In this document: piece after piece, positions 24,053-33,273 of the stretch
How the letters are laid out: each line of letters opens with the position of its first letter
How positions within the stretch are numbered: position 1 is the stretch's first letter
Source: Streptomyces sp. NBC_00440
GTDB taxonomy: Bacteria > Actinomycetota > Actinomycetes > Streptomycetales > Streptomycetaceae
Reading direction: 5' to 3'
Assembly (NCBI RefSeq): GCF_036014215.1
Contig: NZ_CP107921.1
Coordinates: 5,463,501-5,527,500 of the forward strand
DNA length: 64,000 nucleotides
Notes under the pieces: generated by a model
Seen by the model: only the letters and a program-made list of their open reading frames with translations
Databases searched by the model: none
What the model was told of the DNA's origin: nothing
Translations under genes and position numbers: made by a program

Positions 24053-26212
24053 TCACCGGTCCTGTCGCGGTGCCAGGCCCAGGGACCGCCTGATGAAGTC
24101 GACCTGGAGCAGCAGCAGATTCTCCGCCACCTGTTCCTGCGGCGTCATGTGCGTGACACCGGAGAGCGGCAGCACCTCGTGCGGACGGCCCGCGGCGAGC
24201 AGCGCCGACGAGAGCCGCAGGGTGTGGGCCGCGACCACGTTGTCGTCCGCCAGTCCGTGGATCACCATCAGAGGCCGGGCGGGGTTCTCCGGGGCCGAGA
24301 GGCCGTCGTCGGTGACGAGCGCGCTCGCCGCGTACACCTCGGGCTGCTCGGCCGGGTCGCCGAGATAGCGCTCGGTGTAGTGCGTGTCGTACAGCCGCCA
24401 GTCGGTGACCGGGGCGCCGGCGACACCCGCGTGGAACACATCGGGGCGGCGCAGCACCGCGAGCGCGGCGAGATAGCCGCCGTACGACCAGCCGCGGATG
24501 GCCACCCGGTCCAGGTCCAGCGGGAAGCCCTGGCCGGCCAGGCCGTGCAGGGCGTCGATCTGGTCGTCGAGCGTGAGCGTGAAGTCGTCCCTGATCGCCT
24601 TCTCCCACGCGGGGGAGCGGCCCGGGGTGCCCCGGCCGTCCGCGACGACCACCGCGAATCCCTGGTCCGCGAACCACTGTGACGTGAGGTGCGCGTTGTG
24701 CGCCGCGACCACCCGCTGGCCGTGCGGGCCGCCGTACGGGTCGAGGAGCACCGGGAGCGCGCCGTCGGATTCCCGGTGGCCGCTGGGGAGCAGGACGGCG
24801 CACGGAATTTTCCGTGCGCCCCCCTCGGCGAACTTCACGCGGGGGGTGAGGCCCGGCGTCTCCGCGTAGGAGGCGATCGTCGCCACCTCCTTGCCGTCCC
24901 GCAGCACCCGGACGTCCGTGCCCGGCCGCTCCGTACGGGCCGACAGGAGCACCGTGACACCGCCCGAGCGCACCGCCGAGTGCACGCCGGGCCCCGCCGA
25001 AAGACGCTCGACCCCCAGCTCGTTGACCCGGTAGACGTGGATTTCGCCGGTCTCGGGGTCGGCCGCAGCCTCGCCCGCCGACGCGGAAACCAGCACGTCG
25101 TCAACCGAGATGTCCAGCACCGCCCGTACGTGCAACTCCGGTCCGGTGAGCAGCCGGTCGCCGACCGCGAGCACCCGGGCACCGCCCTCGTCGGCGATCC
25201 GGACCAGACCGCCCGCGGGCGACCTGGCGGGCACCCCGGGGAAGAGGTCGAGCCACACCGGGTCCTCGTCGACATGGAGGGTCCTGGTGGTACCGGACTC
25301 CGTGTCGACCCCCAGATAGCGCTGGCTGCGCTGGTCACGGGCCTGGACGAGCAGCAGCGGGGCGCCGTCGGACGACCAGTGCACGGCCGCCAGATACGGG
25401 TGGCGGGCGCGGTCCCAGACCACCTCGGTGCGTGTCCCGTCGAGGGCGTAGAGGAAGAGCCGCACCTCGGCGTTGGGGGTGCCGGCCGCCGGATATCCGA
25501 CCTGCGCCGGTTCCCGTTCCGGATGCGCCGGATCGGCGATCCACCAGCGCTGTACGGCGCTGTCGTCGGCCCGCGTCACCAGCAGGCTCCGCGAGTCGGG
25601 CGCCCACCAGAAGCCGCGTGAGCGCTGCATCTCCTCGGCCGCGACGAACTCGGCGAGCCCGTACGTGATGTGCGTGTCCTCCGGCTCGGCGAGCGCCCTG
25701 TCGTCCGTACCGGCCGAGTCGTCCGCCCCCACGATGCGCAGCGCGCCGCCGGTCACATAGGCGATGAGGCTGCCGTCCGGGGACGGCCTGGGGTCGATGA
25801 CCGGCCCCGGCACCGGGATCTCCCGGGTGCTCGGGCCGGGGCCGGTCCGCAGCCCGGCCGTGAACAGCCGCCCGGACAGGGCGAATACGGCCAGTTCGGC
25901 CGCGCCGTCGACCGCGTACCCGACGATGCCCGCCGAGCCCTCCCTGCTCCGTTCACGGCGGGCCCGCTCCCCGGCCGAGAGCTGCTCGGCCGCACCGCCG
26001 AGCAGCGCCTCCGGGTCGGCGGCGACGCGCTCCTGTGCGCCCTGTGCGAGGTCGAGCACCCAGAGCCGGTTCGCGCGGTCCGTTCCGGTGGGGGAGCGCA
26101 GGTAGACGACCCGGTTGCCGTCGGGCGACACCGTGAAGGCGCGCGGGGCACCGAGCGTGAAGCGCTGGGTCCTGGCGAACCGGCGCGGAAAGGAGTGTTC
26201 GTTCGATGTCAT
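24053..26212 (-). CDS. S9-family prolyl oligopeptidase / dipeptidyl peptidase
   Basis: The 719-residue protein has an N-terminal beta-propeller (repeats such as FTVSPDGNRVVYLRSP and PRPSPDGSLIAYVTGG) and a C-terminal alpha/beta-hydrolase domain. The catalytic serine is Ser576 in RGWSYGGYLA, the acid lies in GLADDNVV and the His in SGVTHMT. This is the DPP IV/acylaminoacyl peptidase branch of S9, which removes dipeptides or acylated residues from peptides. There is no signal peptide, so it is probably cytosolic, and could process peptides imported by the neighbouring transporters. ATG 26212 fits the domain start. A terminator follows. Confidence 0.9.
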   Translation of the reverse strand: MTSNEHSFPRRFARTQRFTLGAPRAFTVSPDGNRVVYLRSPTGTDRANRLWVLDLAQGAQERVAADPEALLGGAAEQLSAGERARRERSREGSAGIVGYAVDGAAELAVFALSGRLFTAGLRTGPGPSTREIPVPGPVIDPRPSPDGSLIAYVTGGALRIVGADDSAGTDDRALAEPEDTHITYGLAEFVAAEEMQRSRGFWWAPDSRSLLVTRADDSAVQRWWIADPAHPEREPAQVGYPAAGTPNAEVRLFLYALDGTRTEVVWDRARHPYLAAVHWSSDGAPLLLVQARDQRSQRYLGVDTESGTTRTLHVDEDPVWLDLFPGVPARSPAGGLVRIADEGGARVLAVGDRLLTGPELHVRAVLDISVDDVLVSASAGEAAADPETGEIHVYRVNELGVERLSAGPGVHSAVRSGGVTVLLSARTERPGTDVRVLRDGKEVATIASYAETPGLTPRVKFAEGGARKIPCAVLLPSGHRESDGALPVLLDPYGGPHGQRVVAAHNAHLTSQWFADQGFAVVVADGRGTPGRSPAWEKAIRDDFTLTLDDQIDALHGLAGQGFPLDLDRVAIRGWSYGGYLAALAVLRRPDVFHAGVAGAPVTDWRLYDTHYTERYLGDPAEQPEVYAASALVTDDGLSAPENPARPLMVIHGLADDNVVAAHTLRLSSALLAAGRPHEVLPLSGVTHMTPQEQVAENLLLLQVDFIRRSLGLAPRQDR

Positions 26213-26332
26213 GCGCCTGAACCTAGTGCGGGACCGGCGGGACCGGAGGAGGTGCTGCGGAGTGCCCCCGACGGCGGGCATGTGCCGACCGGTTCTGCCG
26301 GGGGCGTACGTCCATGCGCCCCTCGTGCTGCC

Positions 26333-26349
26333 GTGCATCGATCATGCAC
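26333..26349. promoter_or_regulatory. Inverted repeat, possible operator
   Basis: GTGCAT and ATGCAC (26333-26338, 26344-26349) form a perfect inverted repeat with a 5-bp spacer between the divergent S9 peptidase and small membrane protein genes. A second one, GTAGCG-N14-CGCTAC, lies at 26371-26396. Spacing is suited to a dimeric repressor; no factor is known. Confidence 0.35.
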
Positions 26350-26446
26350 GCCGCCGGATAGTTATGATCCGTAGCGCTAGGTGGGTATGACGCTACCGGC
26401 AGTTGTGGCATGCCCCTGGACCGTACGCAAGTGGAGGTGAACCGTC

Positions 26447-26641
26447 ATGGCGCTCTCGATCTCGGCGGTGGTGCTGCTGACGATCATCGTCGTGCTCATG
26501 GTCAGGAAGTCGGGGCTCAAAGCGGGGCACGCGGTGGTCTGTGCGCTCCTGGGCTTCTATCTGGCCAGCTCGTCCGTGGCGCCCACCATTCACTCGCTCA
26601 CGACCAATGTGGCCGGAATGATCGGCGGTATCAAGTTCTGA
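26447..26641 (+). CDS. Small conserved membrane protein
   Basis: A 64-residue product with two predicted transmembrane helices, ISAVVLLTIIVVLMV (4-19) and AVVCALLGFYLASSSVA (29-45), joined by a short basic loop (RKSGLKAGH). GGAGG stands before the ATG (TGGAGGTGAACCGTC). Codon use is typical for Streptomyces, so it is a real gene. Function is unknown; I recognise it only as a type of short membrane protein seen in streptomycetes near mshB. Confidence 0.78.
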   Translation: MALSISAVVLLTIIVVLMVRKSGLKAGHAVVCALLGFYLASSSVAPTIHSLTTNVAGMIGGIKF

Positions 26642-26677
26642 GACACCGGAGACACCGGAGACACCGGAGACACCGGA
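26642..26677. repeat. Four tandem copies of a 9-bp unit
   Basis: GACACCGGA is repeated four times perfectly, starting directly after the stop codon of the small membrane protein and ending 50 nt before mshB. Slippage could alter its length between strains. Confidence 0.9.
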
Positions 26678-26697
26678 GGCAGCGGGTGGGCGGCTCC

Positions 26698-26724
26698 GGG
26701 AGCGGGCGCGGCTCGTAGGCTGTT
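26698..26724 (+). promoter_or_regulatory. Possible sigma-R-type promoter of mshB
   Basis: GGGAGC (26698-26703) and GTT (26722-26724) are separated by 18 bp, close to the GGGAAT-N18-GTT pattern of the thiol-stress sigma factor SigR, known to control other mycothiol genes. The start site would be close to the mshB ATG at 26728, so the message would be nearly leaderless. An overlapping TAGGCT could serve as a housekeeping -10. Tentative. Confidence 0.35.
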
Positions 26725-26727
26725 CCC

Positions 26728-27669
26728 ATGACGGACCTTCCCGGCCGGCCGACGGACCTCCCCGGCCGGCGCCTGCTCCTGGTGCACGCGCACCCCGACG
26801 ACGAGTCGATCAACAACGGCGTCACCATGGCCGCGTATGCGGCCCAGGGTGCCCACGTCGCCCTGGTGACCTGCACTCTCGGCGAGGAGGGCGAGGTCAT
26901 CCCGCCCGGACTCGCGCATCTGGCGTCCGACCGCGAGGACGGTCTGGGCGCCCATCGCATCGGCGAACTGGCCGCCGCGATGCGGGAGCTGGGCGTCACG
27001 GACCACCGCTTCCTCGGCGGTCCCGGCCGCTTCCGGGACTCGGGGATGATGGGCGTCGCGCAGAACCACCGCGAGGGCGCCTTCTGGAACACGGCGGTGG
27101 ATGACGCGGCGGCGTATCTCGTCGAGGTGATCCGCTCCGTACGGCCGCAGGTCCTGGTGACGTACGACACCAACGGCGGCTACGGCCACCCCGACCACAT
27201 CCAGGCGCACCGTGTCGCGATGCGCGCCGCCGAACTCGCCGCCGAGAAGGCCTTCCGGGCGGACCTCGGCGAGCCGCACACGATCGCGAAAATCTACTGG
27301 AACCGGGTCCCGCGGTCAGTGGCCGAGGAGGGCTTCGCCCGGCTGCGGGCGGCCGGTGCTGGGTTCCCGGGGGTCGCGGACATCGGAGATGTGCCGGGGG
27401 TCGTGGACGACGCGGTCATCACCGCGGAGATCGACGGCACCGCGTACGCCGCCGCCAAGTCGGCCGCGATGCGCGCGCACGCCAGCCAGATCGCGGTGGA
27501 CGGCCCGTTCTTCGCGCTCTCCAACGACCTGGGCCAGCCGCTCTTCACGCGCGAGTACTACGAACTGGTGCGGGGCACGCCGGGAGCGCCGGCCGGCGAG
27601 CGTGAGACGGACCTCTTCGCGGGCATCCCGGCGGACAGCACGACGAGCACTGCAGGAGCGGACGAATGA
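26728..27669 (+). CDS. mshB: N-acetyl-1-D-myo-inositol-2-amino-2-deoxy-alpha-D-glucopyranoside deacetylase
   Basis: The 313-residue enzyme belongs to the PIG-L/LmbE zinc deacetylases. The zinc motif is [11 protein letters not shown] (His22, Asp25) and the third ligand lies in [12 protein letters not shown]. MshB removes the acetyl group from GlcNAc-inositol in mycothiol synthesis, the second to third step towards the main low-molecular-weight thiol of actinobacteria. Length and motifs match MshB closely, and the gene is next to the same small membrane protein gene type in other streptomycetes. No ribosome site is obvious, in line with a short or absent leader. The stop overlaps the next gene as ATGA. 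Confidence 0.92.
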   Translation: MTDLPGRPTDLPGRRLLLVHAHPDDESINNGVTMAAYAAQGAHVALVTCTLGEEGEVIPPGLAHLASDREDGLGAHRIGELAAAMRELGVTDHRFLGGPGRFRDSGMMGVAQNHREGAFWNTAVDDAAAYLVEVIRSVRPQVLVTYDTNGGYGHPDHIQAHRVAMRAAELAAEKAFRADLGEPHTIAKIYWNRVPRSVAEEGFARLRAAGAGFPGVADIGDVPGVVDDAVITAEIDGTAYAAAKSAAMRAHASQIAVDGPFFALSNDLGQPLFTREYYELVRGTPGAPAGERETDLFAGIPADSTTSTAGADE

Positions 27670-28073
27670 GTATGAACCAGGGCTATACGGGCATGGCGGC
27701 ACCGCCGAACCCCCGCCGTATCGCTGCCTACTTCGGGCTGGCCGTCCTCGGCGCGCTCACCGGTCTCGCGGGCGCGCTCGTACAGGCCGGCTGGTTCCCC
27801 GGCGGCCTGGTGCTCGCCCTGCTGGGCGCGGCGGCGGTCTTCTACGGCGGCCGGGTGGCGACCGGCACGGCGATCGGGGCAGGTGCCGCCGCCGTCGGCT
27901 GGCTGGTCGCCGTCATACTGCTGACCGCCACCCGCCCCGAGGGCGACTTCGTCTTCGGCGCGGGAACGGGTTCGTACGTCTTCCTGCTGGGCGGGATGGC
28001 GGCCGCTGTGATCTGTGCCACCGTGCGCAAGGTGCCGCGGCCTGAGCCGGATTCCGCCCGACCTGGCAAGTGA
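27666..28073 (+). CDS. Conserved four-helix membrane protein (DUF6113-like)
   Basis: The 135-residue protein has four hydrophobic segments (about 20-42, 48-62, 70-92, 105-122) with short loops and a basic Pro-rich C-terminus. Its ATG overlaps the mshB stop by 4 nt, so it is translated with mshB. A DUF6113-type protein is usual at this place in Streptomyces; I assign this from position and topology. Its role, perhaps in thiol or membrane homeostasis, is unknown. Confidence 0.75.
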   Translation: MSMNQGYTGMAAPPNPRRIAAYFGLAVLGALTGLAGALVQAGWFPGGLVLALLGAAAVFYGGRVATGTAIGAGAAAVGWLVAVILLTATRPEGDFVFGAGTGSYVFLLGGMAAAVICATVRKVPRPEPDSARPGK

Positions 28074-28237
28074 TGTGCCGCTTCGCCCGGTGAACCGGGC
28101 GCGGCTGCGGGGTTGTCGGAACCTCGCATTCCACTGGGTGGGGGGTGCGATCGCGCCGTGGCCAGTATGGTGGTGCGCGCCGCCGAACCTCCCGCACAAG
28201 TAAGAACGGGCGGCGGAGCCAACCGGGAGAACCTGCC

Positions 28238-30280
28238 TTGAGTCGTGAAACTGACAGTTCGTCCACCGGTCCCCAGGGGCGTGGCGGGGCCGCGTACCCC
28301 TCGGGCACGCCGCCGTACGGAACCCGCCAGTCTCCGGAGGAGGCCGCAGCGCCGGCCCCCGAGCCGCAGCCGGACGAGCCCAGGACCGAGACCACGCTGA
28401 CGACGCGTATCCGGATCAACATCCCTGGCTCGCGGCCGATTCCGCCGGTCGTCATGCGGACACCGATGGGCGAGAGCGAGCCCATCAACGGTGGCGCCGG
28501 CGGTGCCGGTGGCGCCGACCAGGAGCGCACCGCGGCGATGCAGCTGCCGCCCGAGCCCGGTCCTGAGCCGGAGGCCGATGAGCCGCCGGCCGAGCGGCCG
28601 ACCAGCGACTGGTTCGCGCCGCGCAAGCCCGCCGCGCCTTCCGCGTCTTCTGCCCCGGCCGGGGCCAACGGAGCGGTCGGAGCGCCGCGTTCCGCCGCAT
28701 CCTCGGGGCTGTCGGGCCTGCCGGGGGCGTCGGGGCCGTCCGCCCCGAGCGGATCCGGAGCGCAGGACGGCGGCGCTCCACGCTCCGACCTGCCCTACTT
28801 CTCCGAGCCGCCGCAGCGGAACACCGGCGGACCCGGTGCGCCCGGCACATCAGGTCTCTCCGGTCCTCCCGGTCCTCCTGGGGCCCTCGGCTCGCTCGGG
28901 CCGCTCGGTGCCGCCGGGCTCGCCGGCCCCTCCGGGCCGACCACAGGACCCGTCACCGGCACCAGCCCGCTGACTCCGCCGCTCGGCGACGCCCCGTCCC
29001 CTCTGGGGGGCGCCGGGACGCCGCTGTCGGACGACACCGCCGTACTGACACCGCAGCAGCCCGCGCCGGAGTTCGGCACCGGCCCCGGCGGCCAGAGCGG
29101 CCCGCCGGCCGGCGGCAACGTCTCGGGCTCCACGCTCAGCAGCGGGGTCCCGGTGGCCCCGTCCGATCGCCGTGCGCCGTTCCCGCCCGGTCCCGGCGGC
29201 GGTCCGGGTCCCGGTACGGACGGTCCCGACGGGCCGCGGCTCTCCGGCGGCCCCTCTCCGTACAGCCCGTCCGAGCACCCCGGCGTGGTCCCCACCCCGG
29301 CGCCGGCCCCGGTCCGCCCGGCCGCACCGGCCAGGAAGGGCCGCTCGAAGCTGGGCCTCATCGGCGTCGGTATCGTCGTGCTCGCCGGTGTGGCGTACGG
29401 CGCAGGACTGCTGATGAACCACTCCGACGTGCCCAAGGGCACCACCGTGCTCGGCGTCGACATCGGCGGCGGCACCCGGGACGAGGCCGTCAACAAGCTC
29501 GACAGCACGCTCGGCACCCGGGTCAACTCCCCGATCCAGCTGAGCGTCGACGGCCGCAGGACCGAGCTCAGGCCGGCCACGGCGGGGCTCACCCTGGACA
29601 CCCAGGCGACCGTCCGCGGTGCCGCGGGCAGCGACTACAACCCCGTCTCGGTGATCGGTTCGCTCTTCGGCGACCGGCGCCAGGTCGAGCCCGTCCTGCC
29701 CACCGACAACGAGAAGCTCGGTGTCGCGCTGACCGATCTGGCGGGTGTCTCCGGCTCCGCGTCCGACGGCACGATCAAGTTCGAGCCCGGCAAGGCCGTC
29801 GCCGTACCGGGCAAGGCGGGCAAGACACTGGACGTCAACAAGTCGATGGTCGCCGTCCGGGACGCGTTCCGCGCGCAGGTCCAGACCGGGAAGCCGCACA
29901 CCGTGCAACTCCCCGTCGCCGCCAGGCAGCCGACGATCACCCAGACCGAGATCGACCGGGCCATGAAGGACTTCGCGCAGCCCGCGATGTCCGGTCTGAT
30001 CACGATCAAGGCGGGTGGCAAGCAGATCCAGTTCGGGCCGGAGAAGTCGCTCCCCAAGATCCTCTCCATGAAGCCCGTCAACGGCCGGCTCGAACAGGTC
30101 TACAACCGGACCGCCATCACGCAGCTCCTGGAAGGCGTCTTCGACGGCGTGATGATCACCAAGGGCGACGGGCAGAAGCACCCGGTCTCGGCGACGGACG
30201 TGGCGCAGGCCATGCAGACCGCGCTGCTCGGCAAGACGCCGGCGGAGCGCGTCGCCACGATCAACCTCAACCCGAGCTGA
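28238..30280 (+). CDS. Membrane-anchored protein with YoaR-like/PG-binding domains
   Basis: The 680-residue protein starts with TTG at 28238 (GGGAGA upstream; MSRETDSSSTG). Residues 1-365 are disordered, rich in Pro, Gly, Ser and Ala with stretches of GPSGP type. One transmembrane helix (LGLIGVGIVVLAGVAYGAGLL, about 371-392) leaves a C-terminal extracytoplasmic part of about 285 residues with two repeats of the putative peptidoglycan-binding fold seen in YoaR/VanW proteins (GTTVLGVDIGGGTRDEAVNKL; DGRRTELRPATAGLTLD). A role at the cell wall is likely. Preceding gap is 164 bp, and a large hairpin follows, so it is a single-gene unit. Confidence 0.82.
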   Translation: MSRETDSSSTGPQGRGGAAYPSGTPPYGTRQSPEEAAAPAPEPQPDEPRTETTLTTRIRINIPGSRPIPPVVMRTPMGESEPINGGAGGAGGADQERTAAMQLPPEPGPEPEADEPPAERPTSDWFAPRKPAAPSASSAPAGANGAVGAPRSAASSGLSGLPGASGPSAPSGSGAQDGGAPRSDLPYFSEPPQRNTGGPGAPGTSGLSGPPGPPGALGSLGPLGAAGLAGPSGPTTGPVTGTSPLTPPLGDAPSPLGGAGTPLSDDTAVLTPQQPAPEFGTGPGGQSGPPAGGNVSGSTLSSGVPVAPSDRRAPFPPGPGGGPGPGTDGPDGPRLSGGPSPYSPSEHPGVVPTPAPAPVRPAAPARKGRSKLGLIGVGIVVLAGVAYGAGLLMNHSDVPKGTTVLGVDIGGGTRDEAVNKLDSTLGTRVNSPIQLSVDGRRTELRPATAGLTLDTQATVRGAAGSDYNPVSVIGSLFGDRRQVEPVLPTDNEKLGVALTDLAGVSGSASDGTIKFEPGKAVAVPGKAGKTLDVNKSMVAVRDAFRAQVQTGKPHTVQLPVAARQPTITQTEIDRAMKDFAQPAMSGLITIKAGGKQIQFGPEKSLPKILSMKPVNGRLEQVYNRTAITQLLEGVFDGVMITKGDGQKHPVSATDVAQAMQTALLGKTPAERVATINLNPS

Positions 30281-30308
30281 CCGCAGCCGCGTCCGACCAG
30301 GACCGCCC

Positions 30309-30363
30309 GGCCCCCGCCGACCACCTGACGCCGACCGGCGGCGTCACCACATCGGCGGGGGCC
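30309..30363 (+). terminator. Long compound hairpin terminator
   Basis: An outer 12-bp stem (30309-30320 with 30352-30363) encloses an inner 8-bp stem (30326-30333 with 30339-30346). It follows the cell-wall protein gene by 29 nt and isolates it from the ABC-2 transporter operon. Confidence 0.85.
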
Positions 30364-30452
30364 GTGTCATGGGCCCCGCTATGACATCTGTCATCGACGA
30401 TTCACGACAGGCGGCTCTGCCGCCGCACAGCCCGGTGAGCGACGCTGTTCTC

Positions 30453-31376
30453 ATGACGAAGACGACAGCACCGCCCACCACCGTGGTGAGCTTCGAGAAC
30501 GTGAACAAGAGCTACGGCGAGGTACACGCCGTAGCCGGTCTCACCCTTGACCTGCACCCCGGCGAGACCGTCGCACTCCTCGGCCCCAACGGGGCGGGCA
30601 AGTCATCGACGCTCGACCTGCTGCTCGGACTGCGCAATGCCGACTCGGGCACCGTCCGGGTCTTCGGCACCACCCCCGAGCAGGCCATCAGGGACGGCCG
30701 GGTCGGCGCGATGCTGCAGAGCGGTGGCCTGATGGAGGACGTCAAGGTCCGCGAGCTGGTCCAGCTGGCCTGCGACCTGCACCGCCACCCGCGCCCGGTC
30801 GCCGACGTACTGGACCGCGCGGGCATCACACAGATCGCCGACCGCATGGTCAACAAGCTCTCCGGCGGCCAGGAGCAGCGCGTCCGCTTCGCGCTGGCGA
30901 CGGCCGGGGACAACGACCTGATCGTCCTCGACGAGCCGACCACCGGGATGGACGTCTCCGCGCGGCACGCCTTCTGGGCCACCATGCGTGAACAGGCCGA
31001 CCAGGGCCGTACGGTCCTCTTCGCCACGCACTACCTGGAGGAGGCGGACGCCATCGCCGACCGCGTCCTGGTCCTCCACAAGGGCAGGCTGCTCGCCGAC
31101 GGGACCGCGTCCGAGATCAAGGCCAAGGCCGGTGCCCGGCGGATCGCCTTCGACCTGGAGGGCGCCATCGACGACGGCGTGCTGCGCGGTCTCCCGTTCC
31201 TGACGGCCTTCGACGTCTCGGGCCGCACCGTCCGTATCCAGTCGTCCGACGCCGACGCCACCGTCCACGCGCTGTACGGACTCGGGCTCTTCCCCCGCAA
31301 CCTCGAAGTCTCAGGGCTCGGCCTGGAGCAGGCCTTCGTCGCCATCACCGAGGCCGAGGAGGCCAAAGCAGTATGA
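30453..31376 (+). CDS. ABC-2 type transporter ATPase
   Basis: The 307-residue ATPase has Walker A LLGPNGAGKSSTLDLLLGL, Q-loop MLQSGGLMEDVKV, signature LSGGQEQRVRFALA, Walker B LIVLDEPTTGMD and switch His FATHYLEEAD. This is the DrrA-like drug/lipid export class. The stop overlaps the permease start (ATGA). Start at 30453 (MTKTTAPPTT) is preferred; an upstream ATG at 30369 would add 28 residues of non-conserved sequence. Together with the permease and the two-component genes it forms a four-gene operon, the layout of DesK/DesR-linked or antibiotic-responsive export systems. Confidence 0.92.
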   Translation: MTKTTAPPTTVVSFENVNKSYGEVHAVAGLTLDLHPGETVALLGPNGAGKSSTLDLLLGLRNADSGTVRVFGTTPEQAIRDGRVGAMLQSGGLMEDVKVRELVQLACDLHRHPRPVADVLDRAGITQIADRMVNKLSGGQEQRVRFALATAGDNDLIVLDEPTTGMDVSARHAFWATMREQADQGRTVLFATHYLEEADAIADRVLVLHKGRLLADGTASEIKAKAGARRIAFDLEGAIDDGVLRGLPFLTAFDVSGRTVRIQSSDADATVHALYGLGLFPRNLEVSGLGLEQAFVAITEAEEAKAV

Positions 31377-32113
31377 GTACCCTGGTCAAGCTCGAAATCA
31401 CCCGGACCCTGCGGAACAAGAAGTTCATGTTCTTCTCGATCCTCTACCCGTCGATGCTCTATCTGATCATCGCGAGCGGCGCGTCCTCGTCGGACAAGGT
31501 GGGCGGCACCAACCTCACGCTGCAGAACTTCTACGTGGTCGCGATGGCCTCCTTCGGCGCGCTCACCGCAGTCCTGATGGGCAACAGCGAGCGCATCGCC
31601 AAGGAGCGCGAGAAGGGCTGGGTGCGCCAGCTGCGCCTCACCTCGCTGCCGGGCCGCGGCTATGTCCTCGCGAAGATCGGCAGTGCGGCGGTGGTCACCC
31701 TGCCCTGCATCGTCGTGGTCTTCATCGTCGCGGCGCTCGCCAAGGACGTACGGTTCGACGCCTGGCAGTGGCTGGCCCTGACCGGAGTCATCTGGGCCGG
31801 CAGCCTGGTCTTCGCCGCGCTGGGGGTCGCCATCGGGTACATCGCGAGCGGTGACGCGGTCCGCCCGATCACGATGATCATCTACTTCGGCCTGTCGATC
31901 CTCGGCGGCCTGTGGCTGCCCACGACGTCCTTCCCGCAGTGGCTGCAGAACATCGCGGAGTGGCTGCCCACCCATGCGTACGCCGGCCTCGGCCAGGCCA
32001 TCGAGGTGGGCAACGCCCCGCACATCAAGGACGTCGCCATCCTGTTCGTGTACTTCGTGATCTTCGCAGGCGGCGCCGCCTGGCTGTACCGGAAGGACAC
32101 ACTGAAGGCGTGA
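31373..32113 (+). CDS. ABC-2 type transporter permease
   Basis: A 246-residue protein with six predicted transmembrane segments and the ABC-2 layout: short N-terminus with LEITRTLRNKKFMFFSILYP, cytoplasmic loop GNSERIAKEREKGWVRQLRLTSL and final helix followed by YRKDTLKA. It would dimerise with the ATPase encoded just before. It overlaps both neighbours: 4 nt with the ATPase gene and 4 nt (GTGA) with the sensor kinase gene. Substrate unknown; membrane lipid or peptide antibiotic export are the usual roles. Confidence 0.92.
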   Translation: MSTLVKLEITRTLRNKKFMFFSILYPSMLYLIIASGASSSDKVGGTNLTLQNFYVVAMASFGALTAVLMGNSERIAKEREKGWVRQLRLTSLPGRGYVLAKIGSAAVVTLPCIVVVFIVAALAKDVRFDAWQWLALTGVIWAGSLVFAALGVAIGYIASGDAVRPITMIIYFGLSILGGLWLPTTSFPQWLQNIAEWLPTHAYAGLGQAIEVGNAPHIKDVAILFVYFVIFAGGAAWLYRKDTLKA

Positions 32114-33273
32114 ACGAGGAAAGAGCGGTCGGTATCGGAAAAGTACCCGAGAACCGCCGGGAGGCCGCCAGGAAGATGGTCTGGATCGGCATCTGGCTGA
32201 TCTTCCTGAGCACCCCGCTGAACGCGCTGCTCGACGGCCGCTACTCGGCTGCCGAGCAGGCGCTCGGCTGGACCGGGCTGACCGTCTTCGTCGGCCTGTA
32301 TCTCGTCATGGTCTTCCGCAACACCAGCCGCTCGCTCCCGACGAGGACGATCCACCTCACCCTGGCCGTCCTCGGCGCCCTCGCCATCGGCCTCAACCTC
32401 ACCCTCGGCTCCCCCTGGCTCGTGCTCTTCGTGTACGTGGCGGTCAACTGCGGTGCGGTCCTGCCCCTGCGCAGGGCGACCTGGGGGATCCTCGGGACCA
32501 CGGCGCTGATGTGCCTCCTCTCGCTCCGCGACGACCATCCGCTGGAGCTCGCGGGACCACTGCTCATCCCGGCGCTGCTCGGCGGGTTCGCGATGACCGG
32601 GGTGCGGCAGCTGATCCGTACGACGGTCGAGCTGAAGCAGGCCCGCGCCACGGTCGCCCAGCTCGCCGCCAACGAGGAGCGGCTGCGGATGGCCCGCGAC
32701 CTCCATGACCTCCTCGGCCACTCCCTGTCGCTGATCACCCTCAAGTCCGAGCTGGCCGGCCGGATGCTCCCCGACCGGCCGGGGCAGGCGGCCGCCCAGG
32801 TCGCGGACATCGAGCAGGTCAGCAGACAGGCGCTGGCGGACGTACGGGAAGCGGTCACCGGCTACCGCCGCCCCACCCTGCCCGGTGAACTGGCGGGCGC
32901 CCGCACCGCGCTGGCGGCCGCGGGCATCGCGGCCGATGTGCCCACCGATGTGCCGGAGGACTGCCGGACCGGCGACCTGGACGAGGACCAGGAGGCCGCC
33001 CTGGCCTGGGCGCTGCGCGAGGGCATCACCAACGTCGTCCGGCACAGCGCGGCCCGCCACTGCACGGTGGCGCTCAGCTCCCGGCAGACCCTGGACGGCC
33101 GCCGCCTCGAACTCATGGTGCGTGACGACGGCAGGCACGCCGTGGCCGGACCGCGCGGGAACGGGCTCACCGGCCTGGCCGAGCGCCTCGCCCAGGCCGG
33201 CGGCACGCTCGATACGCGGGCCGGTCCCGGCTTCACCCTCACCGCCCGCGTCCCCATAGGATCCGGGGCATGA
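32110..33273 (+). CDS. DesK-like sensor histidine kinase
   Basis: The 387-residue kinase starts with GTG at 32110, overlapping the permease stop. Five to six membrane helices fill residues 24-165, with no large extracytoplasmic domain, so it probably senses the membrane itself. HisKA_3 follows, with the phosphoacceptor His199 in RMARDLHDLLGHSL, then a HATPase domain (LREGITNVVRHSAA; VRDDGRHAV; GNGLTGLAERLAQAGG). It would control the coupled transporter through the response regulator whose ATG overlaps its stop codon. Confidence 0.9.
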   Translation: MNEERAVGIGKVPENRREAARKMVWIGIWLIFLSTPLNALLDGRYSAAEQALGWTGLTVFVGLYLVMVFRNTSRSLPTRTIHLTLAVLGALAIGLNLTLGSPWLVLFVYVAVNCGAVLPLRRATWGILGTTALMCLLSLRDDHPLELAGPLLIPALLGGFAMTGVRQLIRTTVELKQARATVAQLAANEERLRMARDLHDLLGHSLSLITLKSELAGRMLPDRPGQAAAQVADIEQVSRQALADVREAVTGYRRPTLPGELAGARTALAAAGIAADVPTDVPEDCRTGDLDEDQEAALAWALREGITNVVRHSAARHCTVALSSRQTLDGRRLELMVRDDGRHAVAGPRGNGLTGLAERLAQAGGTLDTRAGPGFTLTARVPIGSGA

